From contig JAFEGM010000032.1 in assembly GCA_018240025.1 (NCBI GenBank), forward strand, positions 67,618 through 131,617: a DNA stretch of 64,000 bases, read 5' to 3'. The notes under the pieces are model-generated. The model did no database searches, had not been told where the DNA came from, and saw only the letters and a list, made by a program, of their open reading frames with translations. Shown in pieces: positions 44,472 to 51,860 of this stretch. Position 1 is the stretch's first letter; each line of letters opens with the position of its first letter. The DNA is from Verrucomicrobiota bacterium (GTDB lineage: Bacteria; Verrucomicrobiota; Verrucomicrobiia; Chthoniobacterales; SZAS-18). Both the position numbers and the translations under genes were made by a program.

Positions 44472-45023
44472 TCAGTTACTGAGCAGCAGACGGGCCAGCC
44501 GCTCGCCGCCGAGCAGTTCGGAGAGGTGCTTCAATTGCGTGTCCTCGTAGGCCTGATTGAAGACCGCCACATCGAGCGCGAGCACCTTCTGGAAGGCCGC
44601 GCGCGCGGCCTGCGGGTCGGCGGCCTGGGCGAGCAGCGGCTCGGCGTGGCGCGAGACCACGTCGAGCATGGCCAGCGGGTAGCGCACCGGCAGGCCGATG
44701 CGCACGTGCGTCCGGCCGATGATGATGCGGCGCCGGGCGTAGTCTTCGCCGTAGCTGCCCGAGAAGAGGTCGGAAAACCATTGCGCGACCATCGCGCCGA
44801 CCCGCTGGATATCGACGCCCTCGAAGTACTGCTTGGTGTTCGCGTGGTCCACGATGCGGCCGTGGAATTCCTTGGCCATGGCGGTGCCAGCGGTCACGGC
44901 CGCGCCGTGGAGCGCCTGCAACACGGCGCCGTCAGCCGCGGTCAGACCCATCAGCGTGACCAGTTCGGCACAGACCGCTTCGTCTTTGATGGACCAGCTC
45001 ATACGGGATTTGTCGTCGTTCAT
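44472..45023 (-). CDS. Stand-alone globin-coupled-sensor-type globin
   Basis: 183 residues from ATG 45023. The globin domain of sensor globins/protoglobins is recognised by AKEFHGRIVDH, WFSDLFSGSYGEDYARRR and IIGRTHVRIGLPVRYPLAML, where His106 is the predicted proximal haem ligand. There is no C-terminal cyclase, kinase or methyl-accepting domain, so it must signal by protein contact. It lies between a DUF4388 gene (10 bases) and a Roadblock gene (38 bases), which suggests oxygen or gas input into the GTPase/Roadblock network. Confidence 0.82.
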   Translation of the reverse strand: MNDDKSRMSWSIKDEAVCAELVTLMGLTAADGAVLQALHGAAVTAGTAMAKEFHGRIVDHANTKQYFEGVDIQRVGAMVAQWFSDLFSGSYGEDYARRRIIIGRTHVRIGLPVRYPLAMLDVVSRHAEPLLAQAADPQAARAAFQKVLALDVAVFNQAYEDTQLKHLSELLGGERLARLLLSN

Positions 45024-45061
45024 TGTTGGTGAGGAGGGTAACTGGGGGAGGGAGAGTGAGA

Positions 45062-45427
45062 TTAACCGAGGATCTCGGCGACCCGCCGGGCCGCCGCCCG
45101 ACACTCGAGGTGGAGCAGACCAACGTTGCCGCCGGCCGGATTGAGGGCCGCGAGCACGCCTTTGGAGCCCGCGCCATAGATGAAGACCTGGCCGACGTCG
45201 CCGCTGACCGAGGTCTCGCTGAGGGCGCCGCTGCCGAAGGCCTCGCACATCCGTTTGCCGAGGCCGAGGCTGGTGGCGACCATGGCCGCCATGCGGTTGG
45301 AGTCGCCGGAGCTGACGTTTTGGGCGATCAGCATGCCGTCGGCGCTGGCGATGAGGCAGCCGCGAAGTTCCGGCAGGGCGGAACGCAATTCGTTGAGGAC
45401 GGACTGAAGACGATCGGCAATGGACAT
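45062..45427 (-). CDS. Roadblock/LC7 domain protein, copy 2
   Basis: 121 residues, same length as the protein at 14931-15296 and about 106 of 121 residues identical; the centre (ADGMLIAQNVSSGDSNRMAA and MVATSLGLGKRMCE) is unchanged. Because its partner surface is conserved, it may share the GTPase at 14350 although none is encoded at this locus. First gene of the minus-strand set with the globin and DUF4388 protein. Confidence 0.88.
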   Translation of the reverse strand: MSIADRLQSVLNELRSALPELRGCLIASADGMLIAQNVSSGDSNRMAAMVATSLGLGKRMCEAFGSGALSETSVSGDVGQVFIYGAGSKGVLAALNPAGGNVGLLHLECRAAARRVAEILG

Positions 45428-45505
45428 GAGACTTTGGAGGGTTGGTGAGGGCTTGAAACTTCTCGCATTCCGGTCTCTGCGATTACAATCCTGAAACTCA
45501 CGGAC

Positions 45506-45532
45506 ATTGTAGCCCTTTTCGGGGACGGTGAA
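45506..45532 (-). promoter_or_regulatory. Possible promoter of the Roadblock/globin operon
   Basis: In the 282-base gap 45428-45709, the minus strand has TTCACC (45532-45527) and TACAAT (45511-45506) with 15 bases between, about 80 bases upstream of the Roadblock start. Spacing is short for sigma-70, so support is modest. The rest of the gap toward 45709 shows a GC-rich imperfect hairpin near 45670-45705 only. Confidence 0.3.
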
Positions 45533-45709
45533 GATTATGGAAATTAGCAGTTATTTTCGGGGATCGATGACCCACGCCGGCGAAGCCGCAAACGTGCGGC
45601 AGGCCGCCGAAGGGCGACGCCGATGTCGCGCATTGGGAATCGCGAAGGCATGTTTCTACGTCGGCCTCGCGCCCCGGGGCCGTCTCATCGCATAGACCGT
45701 TCCGGGGCC

Positions 45710-47620
45710 TCAGCGACGCAGCGCGTCGAGGGCTCTTCGGGCGGGCGCCAGATTCGGTGCCTGCGCAAGGCTGATGGCGAGGGCTTCCGCGGCGCGTTTC
45801 TCCTGCCCGAGCTCGCGCAGGGCGAGGCCGAGGCGCAGATGGGCGCGGGGGAAGAAGTAGGCGATTTCGATCGCCCTCAACGCGCTTTCGACCGCCCGGT
45901 CGGCGGCGCCGAGTTCGAGTTGGGCGTGGGCCAGCGCTTCCCAGGCGACGGCATTCTCCGTCTCCGCGGCGACCACGGGGGTGAGGATGGCCAGCGCCTC
46001 GGCGGGCTGACCGGCCGCCAGCAGGGCCTGACCCAGCCGCAGCCCGATGGCCGGGTGCTCCGGCGCGGCGACGGCGGCGCGCCGCAGCCAGATCAGGGCC
46101 TCCCGCGGACGCTCGGCGGCCAGCTCGAGGCGGCCCAGCATCAGCCAGGCGCGGGGCAGGGGAGCGTCTCCCTCGGCCAGCGGCTGCAGCAGGGCGCGCG
46201 CTTCGTCGAACCGCCCCGCGCCGAATTCCGCCAAGGCGAGCTGCAAGGTGAGGCCGGAGCGAGCCGGGGCCTCGGTGTGGAGCTGACGGAGCTGCGTCGC
46301 CGCTTCGGCCGGCTCGCCGGCATCGAGGTGCGCGAGGGCGAGATTGTGGCGGATCAGCCGCTGTGCTTCTTCCACCTGCTGGCGCGCATCGTCCGGCTGG
46401 GCCGCCAGATAGCCGAGTTCGACGAGCTGTCGGATCGCCCCGGCGGCCTCGTGGGGATCGAGTTCCGGGCGCGGCAGGTCTTCGCGCCCGTCGGCCCCGC
46501 TGACCTCTTCCCAGCTCGCGATCCGCGGCGGCGCCGGCTCCGCGAGCGCTTCCTGCAGAATGCGGCCGGGCATTTCCCGACTCGCCGGCAGTCCGAGCAG
46601 CGCGAGCACGGTCGGTGCGACGTCGAGCAGATGCGCCCCGAAAACCCGTTCGCCGCGGCGCACGCCAGGGCCGGCCAGACAGATCATGCCCATGGGCCGA
46701 TGCCAGGCGAGGGGATCGGCGTCGGCGGACGGCCGCCGGGCGTCGTGGTGGTAGCCGTGATCGCTCAGCAGCACCACGGTCGTCTCCGGCCCAGCCAGCT
46801 GCAGCAGGCGGTCGAGCAGCATGTCGTGAAAGCGATAGCAGCCGGTCATGACTTCGCCGTAGAGCTCGACGTCGCGCGCGGGGACGTCGGGCTGTGCGGG
46901 CGGATGGCACTGCATGAAGTCGTGCCCGAAACGGTCGATGCCCTCGTAGTAGAAGGCGGCCAGATCCCAATCCTCGGTGGCGAGGAGGTGGGTGGAGATC
47001 GCGTGCAGCGAGACCGTTTGCGCGAGCAATCCGGCCAGCTGGCGCAGGCGCGGGTCGCTCTGCTGGTCGATCTCCGCCGCGCGTGGCACGAAGGGCAGCA
47101 GCGCCGACGCGTCCAGTTCGCCCGGATGCACGCGCAGCTCCGCGAGGGTGTCCGCCAGTTCTCGAGGATGGACCGAATCCGCCGGGATGGGCCAAGGCTC
47201 GTCGAGCGGAGCCACGGCGCGCTCGAAGCCGTCGGCGACGACGACCCCGGCGATCCGCTCGGCGGGGCGGGTGGCGTACCAACCTGTCACCAGCGAGCGC
47301 AGCCCAGACTGCGAGGCGATATTCCAAAGCGCCTTGCCGCGTCGGCTGGTGCTGGCGACGGGGCGAATGCCGGAACCGTCGGCCAGCGGTTCGACGAAGC
47401 TCGCGATGCGGTGCTTCGTCGGCCGCAGCCCGGTGGCGATGCTCGTCCAGAGCATGGGCGAGAGCGCCGGCTGCAGCGTGGCCAGATTGCCCCACGTGCC
47501 GCGCGAGCGCAGCGCGGCCAGGGTCGGCATCAGCCCGCGTTCGATGAGGGGCTCGATGAAACGCCAGTCGGCGGCGTCCCAACCCAGCAGCAGCACGCGA
47601 TGACGGGAACGGGCGCGCAT
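45710..47620 (-). CDS. Alkaline-phosphatase-fold phosphodiesterase/sulfatase-like protein with TPR domain
   Basis: 636 residues from ATG 47620; codons upstream in the frame do not resemble the family. The N-terminal 380 residues are a type I phosphodiesterase/nucleotide pyrophosphatase-like domain: VLLLGWDAADW (metal Asp), PTLAALRSRGTWGNLATLQP with TLQPALSP at the nucleophile region, YYEGIDRFGHDFM, LSDHGYHHD. The C-terminal 240 residues are TPR-like repeats (RHNLALAHLDAGEPAEAATQ, RAWLMLGRLELAAERPREAL). No signal peptide is evident. Substrate unknown; relatives act on phosphodiester or sulfate bonds. Confidence 0.8.
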   Translation of the reverse strand: MRARSRHRVLLLGWDAADWRFIEPLIERGLMPTLAALRSRGTWGNLATLQPALSPMLWTSIATGLRPTKHRIASFVEPLADGSGIRPVASTSRRGKALWNIASQSGLRSLVTGWYATRPAERIAGVVVADGFERAVAPLDEPWPIPADSVHPRELADTLAELRVHPGELDASALLPFVPRAAEIDQQSDPRLRQLAGLLAQTVSLHAISTHLLATEDWDLAAFYYEGIDRFGHDFMQCHPPAQPDVPARDVELYGEVMTGCYRFHDMLLDRLLQLAGPETTVVLLSDHGYHHDARRPSADADPLAWHRPMGMICLAGPGVRRGERVFGAHLLDVAPTVLALLGLPASREMPGRILQEALAEPAPPRIASWEEVSGADGREDLPRPELDPHEAAGAIRQLVELGYLAAQPDDARQQVEEAQRLIRHNLALAHLDAGEPAEAATQLRQLHTEAPARSGLTLQLALAEFGAGRFDEARALLQPLAEGDAPLPRAWLMLGRLELAAERPREALIWLRRAAVAAPEHPAIGLRLGQALLAAGQPAEALAILTPVVAAETENAVAWEALAHAQLELGAADRAVESALRAIEIAYFFPRAHLRLGLALRELGQEKRAAEALAISLAQAPNLAPARRALDALRR

Positions 47621-47723
47621 TTCAAGCACGGGCCGGGCAACGGAAGCGAGACATACGGCCCGCATGGAATCAAGCCGCCCGCCGCTGGCAAGGCCGGGTC
47701 GTTGCGCTCTGCGCAGCGACCAG

Positions 47724-48242
47724 CTACTTCCGCACGAAAATCTGCTTCGCGCGCAGCTCCCGGCCGTCGGGCAGCCGCAGCCGGGTCTCCTGGGTGAAGC
47801 GCTGCGCATCGAGGCGGCGGCGCAGCGTGACGAGTTGCACGCGCTGGCCGTTGCGGGCGGCATAGCGGTTGCGCGTGCGGAGGGTCTGGGCGGATTCGTC
47901 CCAGGCGGCCGCGCGCTCCACACGTCCCAGCGGGCTGTCGGCCGGACGTTCGATGTCGTCGAGCGTGAGCTGCTCGGTGGTGCCGACGACCGTCGTTTTC
48001 GTGCGGATCGTGACCATGCGAGCGGCCGGATCGGGTTCGATGATCTGGGTCACGCCAACGCGGTCGAGAATGGCAATCTCGAACCCGGAATAGCCCTGCG
48101 CCGCCAGCACCTCGCGCATCGTCTCGGACTGCGGGCGGTCGAGCTGCCAGGTACCGCGCAGGTCGTCGAGCCCGGCGCGCAGGCCCGTCGTCGCCGTGAG
48201 CGCGAGACAGACGGCGAGAAGGTGGAACAGCCTGTTTACCAT
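47724..48242 (-). CDS. Exported lipocalin-like protein of unknown function
   Basis: 172 residues from ATG 48242. A signal peptide (MVNRLFHLLAVCLALTATTG, then LRAG) precedes a small all-beta domain that begins LDDLRGTWQLDRPQSE, a phrase often seen in lipocalin-like families where a compound is bound in a barrel. Not assigned further. Its start overlaps the end of the FkbM methyltransferase gene by seven bases, so the two are coupled. Confidence 0.6.
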   Translation of the reverse strand: MVNRLFHLLAVCLALTATTGLRAGLDDLRGTWQLDRPQSETMREVLAAQGYSGFEIAILDRVGVTQIIEPDPAARMVTIRTKTTVVGTTEQLTLDDIERPADSPLGRVERAAAWDESAQTLRTRNRYAARNGQRVQLVTLRRRLDAQRFTQETRLRLPDGRELRAKQIFVRK

Positions 48243-49675
48243 AGGGGCGTGTCCTTCGACGCTTGGGCTCTGCGCACAGCAGCCAGCCGCCGCTGGGCCG
48301 AGGAGGAGGCGTGAGGGTTGGCCGACAGTCGCTCCAGGACCGGGAGCCGCTGGCGGAGTCCAAAGCAAATCGAATGGCCCGCGCGGGCGACGATGGCCTC
48401 GTCGAGCATGGCCTGCAGCCACTGCGCCGGCGGCCCGACCGGCTCGAGTTCGTTCTGCTCCGCCAGCGGCGGCAGGAAAGGACCGAGCGCATGCCCCGTT
48501 TGGCCGGGCAACAGCGCCTGGGCCAGCCCAAGTTGGCCACAGGCCGCCTCCTGCGCGCCCAAGGCCAGCGCCACCCGTGCGGCGGTGAAGCAGAGCTCCA
48601 GCGTCGGCGCGCGCGGCTTGGTCAGAAAGCGTTGCGCCCGAGCCAGCCACGCCCAGCGCTCAGGGCGTGGCCGGGCGGGATCCTCTCCCCGGACGACGTC
48701 GGCCAAGGCTCGGTGAATGCGGGGTGAACCAGCCGGGTGCGCCTCCGGCCAGACTGACCGCGCCCAGGGCCGGGCCGCCAGCCAGGCATGCACGACGGCG
48801 CGATCCTCCTCGGCGGTCGACTCCGCGAGCGGGGCGGGCGATTCGGCCAAATCGCCGCTGGCGAGCAAATGCGCGATTCGGCGCGTGCCCGCCGCGAAAA
48901 AGTTGAGCTGGAAGGAATCGAGCGGTCTCTCGGTTTCGAGCGGGACCAGCAGATCCGGACCCGGCAGCAGCCGGAAAAGGCGAAGCCCGAGCTCGCGCAA
49001 CTCGCTCAGCAGCTCGCTCCGTCGGCTTGGTTCCAACGGCCATTCGCACAGAATCAGCGGATCCCGCTCCGCCAGGAAACGGCGGGCGCCGCGGAGAATG
49101 CGTGGCTCTTCGCCCTCGGCATCGAGCTTCAACAAATCGAACGGCTCGCTGCGGCAGGCCGCGAAGGCAGCGTCGAGGGTGGTGACGACCACGGGTTCGC
49201 CGGCCGCGCCCTCGCTCCCCAGTCGGGCTAATTCTGCGCCGCCGGTGGCATCGAGGCTGGCCCGGCCGGTTCGCTCCGAAACAGCTTCCGACCGCAACTC
49301 CACGTTCTCGAAGCCATTCAGCGCCAGGCTCTGTGCCAGGCAGGAACGGGGAAACGCACCCGGCTCGAACGCCCAGACCCGGCCCTCCCGACCGACCCGA
49401 CTGGCCGCGGTCAGCGTGTAGACCCCGAAATTGGCGCCGATATCCACCACGCGCATGCCCGGCTGCAGCCAGCGACGGATGAAGCGGATCTCCGCCTCGA
49501 ACCAATCGCCCTGCTCGGTCAGAATGAAGGTGGTGATCTGTCGCGGGTCCTCCGGCACGAGCATTCGCAGGCTGCCTGCGAAGTCGAGCAGGCAGGTCGC
49601 AGCAGGGTACACGGGGGCGCTCACCCATGCTTCATGCCTCGCCTGGAAGCGCTTGGCGAATGGCATTTCCTCCAT
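48236..49675 (-). CDS. FkbM-family methyltransferase with extra C-terminal region
   Basis: 479 residues from ATG 49675 (ATG 49666 is an alternative; a GGAGG lies between them but close to the second). Residues about 45-265 are an FkbM SAM-dependent methyltransferase: GMRVVDIGANFGVYTLTAAS (motif I), VWAFEPGAFP, VELRSEAVSERTG, PFDLLKLDAEGEEPRILRGA. The remaining about 200 residues are not part of that family and look helical, with Ala/Leu-rich repeats. Acceptor unknown; relatives methylate sugars or polyketides. Confidence 0.82.
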   Translation of the reverse strand: MEEMPFAKRFQARHEAWVSAPVYPAATCLLDFAGSLRMLVPEDPRQITTFILTEQGDWFEAEIRFIRRWLQPGMRVVDIGANFGVYTLTAASRVGREGRVWAFEPGAFPRSCLAQSLALNGFENVELRSEAVSERTGRASLDATGGAELARLGSEGAAGEPVVVTTLDAAFAACRSEPFDLLKLDAEGEEPRILRGARRFLAERDPLILCEWPLEPSRRSELLSELRELGLRLFRLLPGPDLLVPLETERPLDSFQLNFFAAGTRRIAHLLASGDLAESPAPLAESTAEEDRAVVHAWLAARPWARSVWPEAHPAGSPRIHRALADVVRGEDPARPRPERWAWLARAQRFLTKPRAPTLELCFTAARVALALGAQEAACGQLGLAQALLPGQTGHALGPFLPPLAEQNELEPVGPPAQWLQAMLDEAIVARAGHSICFGLRQRLPVLERLSANPHASSSAQRRLAAVRRAQASKDTPLW

Positions 49676-49835
49676 CTGCCGGCGGGGCGTTCGCCCCCCG
49701 GGAGGGCCGGGTGCCTGGGGTTGGAAAAATCCATCCGACCATCTCTGCGCGTGCGAACATCCTTGGAACTGTTCATGCTGACGGCGCGGAGGGCCTTCGT
49801 CCCGCAGTCGGCTCCCGCCCCCTTGTCCCCCGCGC

Positions 49836-51455
49836 ATGCCGACTCCTCCCGCTGCTGGCGACGAAGCCTTCGCCTCGCCCGAATCCCTCCTGTCGGCTAT
49901 CATCGACTCATCGGACGATGCCATCGTCAGCAAGAGTCTGGAGGGTGTCGTAACGAGCTGGAACCAGGGCGCCGAGCGGATCTTCGGCTACAGCGCGGAC
50001 GAGATGGTGGGGCGCTCGATCATGCGTCTCATCCCGCCGGAGCGGCGCGGGGAGGAACCGCAGATCCTCGAGCAGGTTTCGCGCGGCATCCGGGTGGAGA
50101 ATTTCGACACCCAGCGGGTGACCAAGAGCGGTACCTATGTCGATGTCTCGCTGACCATCTCGCCGGTGCGCAACCGGGCCGGCAAGATCGTGGGGGCCTC
50201 GAAGATCGCGCGCGACATCACGCAGCGGAAGCAGACCGAACGCGCCCTGCAGCACAGCGTCGAGGCCGCCCGTGGCGCGGTGGCCGAGGCCGAGCGGCAG
50301 GCGCGGCTCAAGGACGAATTTCTGGCCACGCTCTCGCACGAACTCCGCACTCCGCTGCAGGCGATTCTCGGCTGGACGCAGCTGCTGTTGGCGAACCCGG
50401 CCGATGGGGACGAGGTCCGACAGGGTCTGACCGTGATCGACCGCAACGCGCGCACGCAGGCCCGGGTGGTCAACGATCTGCTCGACATGAGCCATATCCT
50501 GACGGGCGAGTTCGAGATCGATCTCGTCGAAACCGATTTCAACGCCGTCGTGCGCGCCGCGGTGAAGTCGGCCGAGGTCGAGGCCCGGCTGCACGGCCTG
50601 ACCCTCGTGACCGAGTTGGAACCGGGCGCCCGCACGGTGCTGGGCGACGCCGCGCGACTCGGCCAGATCCTCGAGAACCTGCTCGGCAATGCGCTCAAGT
50701 TCACGCCCCCGGGCGGGCGGATCACCTTGCGGGTGGAGAACGTGGAGGGCTGGGTTCGCGTCATGGTGCGCGACACCGGCGTCGGCATCAGTCCCGATTT
50801 TCTCCCCCATGTCTTCGATCGCTTCCGGCAGGCCGATGCCAGCACGCGCCGTCAGCACGGGGGCCTCGGCCTCGGCCTCGCCATCGTGAAGACCCTCGTC
50901 GAGCTGCACGAGGGCAGCATTTCGGCGGAGAGCGAGGGCATCGCCCACGGCGCCACCTTTTGGGTCGATCTCCCTCTGGCCGAGGTGAGCGTGCTGAGCG
51001 GGTCTGATGGCACGCCGCTGGAGGCCGAGGAGGCCCGCCGCCTGCCGCGCCTCGACGGACTTTCGCTCTTGGTGGTCGATGACGAGATCGACGCGCGCGA
51101 CATGCTCCAGCGCGTGCTGGTCACCCTCGGCGCCGAGGTCCGGGCGGCTGGCTCGATGCAGGAAGCTTTGTCCTGCATTGCCTCGCGCGTCCCCGATCTG
51201 CTCATCAGCGACATCGAGATGCCTGGCCACGACGGCTACGAGCTCATTCGCCGCGTGCGCTCGCTCCCGCCCGAGCGCGGCGGCCGCATGCCCGCCCTCG
51301 CCCTGACCGCCTATTCCTCCAATGACGACCGCATGCGCATCGTGACCGAGGGCTTCCAAATGTGCCTCGCCAAGCCCACCGACGCGATGGAGCTGCTCGG
51401 GATGGTGAAGGTCCTGACCCGCTCGACGACCGCGGAGGCGGGGGAGCCTCGCTGA
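49836..51455 (+). CDS. PAS hybrid histidine kinase with receiver domain
   Basis: 539 residues, soluble. PAS domain (about 15-130, SSDDAIVSKSLEGVVTSWNQ to ASKIARDITQRK), HisKA with His168 in ATLSHELRTPLQAILGWTQL, ATPase domain (LLGNALKFTPPGG, RDTGVGISPDF, GGLGLGLAIVK), then a receiver domain (LLVVDDEIDARDML, phospho-acceptor Asp459 in ISDIEMPGHDG). Divergent from the FkbM gene with 160 bases between. Its stop lies within a ten-base tandem repeat (GAGCCTCGCT units, 51444-51473). Confidence 0.92.
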   Translation: MPTPPAAGDEAFASPESLLSAIIDSSDDAIVSKSLEGVVTSWNQGAERIFGYSADEMVGRSIMRLIPPERRGEEPQILEQVSRGIRVENFDTQRVTKSGTYVDVSLTISPVRNRAGKIVGASKIARDITQRKQTERALQHSVEAARGAVAEAERQARLKDEFLATLSHELRTPLQAILGWTQLLLANPADGDEVRQGLTVIDRNARTQARVVNDLLDMSHILTGEFEIDLVETDFNAVVRAAVKSAEVEARLHGLTLVTELEPGARTVLGDAARLGQILENLLGNALKFTPPGGRITLRVENVEGWVRVMVRDTGVGISPDFLPHVFDRFRQADASTRRQHGGLGLGLAIVKTLVELHEGSISAESEGIAHGATFWVDLPLAEVSVLSGSDGTPLEAEEARRLPRLDGLSLLVVDDEIDARDMLQRVLVTLGAEVRAAGSMQEALSCIASRVPDLLISDIEMPGHDGYELIRRVRSLPPERGGRMPALALTAYSSNDDRMRIVTEGFQMCLAKPTDAMELLGMVKVLTRSTTAEAGEPR

Positions 51456-51465
51456 GCCTCGCTGA

Positions 51466-51859
51466 GCCTCGCTGAGGCTCGGCATAGGCGATAGGCGATA
51501 GGCGATAGGCGATAGGCGATAGGCGATAGGCGATAGGCGATAGGCGAGATTGGAGACGGTGGACGAGAGATCGGAGTCTGTAGCGGGAGCCAGGTCGGGA
51601 GAGGGGAGCCGGACGCCGTGGAGTGCGAGCAGCTTGCTGCAGCCGTCGTTCAGGCAGCTTGCTGCCGTCGCGGGGAGAAGGGTGGAATTGCGAGTGGGAG
51701 TGGAGGCAACCCCGAACCCTCTCGCCACCTTCATCCACCATCCACCCTCACCCCCCATCCAGCATCCCCCATCCAGCATCCTCCGCGCCACCCTTGCTCA
51801 ACGATCCGCCTATCGCCTATGGCCTATTGCCTATCGCCTATGCCGAGCCTAAGCGAGGC
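51466..51859. repeat. Inverted-repeat element B filling the gap before the S9 peptidase
   Basis: The 405-base gap 51456-51860 holds this element. The 30 bases at 51466-51495 are the inverted copy of 51830-51859 with one mismatch; each arm has GCCTCGCT-AGGCTCGGC outside and ATAGGCG heptamers inside. The centre contains two copies of GCAGCTTGCTGC (51629-51640, 51654-51665), an ATCCACC heptamer pair and a 14-base direct repeat near 51753-51781. The design mirrors element A (18412-18724). The right arm also supplies the leader and AGCGAGG of the peptidase gene. Confidence 0.8.
51484..51546. repeat. Seven-base tandem repeat, nine exact copies of ATAGGCG
   Basis: 63 bases of perfect ATAGGCG units in the left arm of element B. 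An inverted, partly degenerate run of the same heptamer lies at about 51809-51842 in the right arm. Confidence 0.95.
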
Positions 51860-51860
51860 C

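Noticed and set aside
51484-51546. CRISPR array
   Set aside because: The units are seven bases with no spacers, so this is a simple tandem repeat; no cas genes are present.
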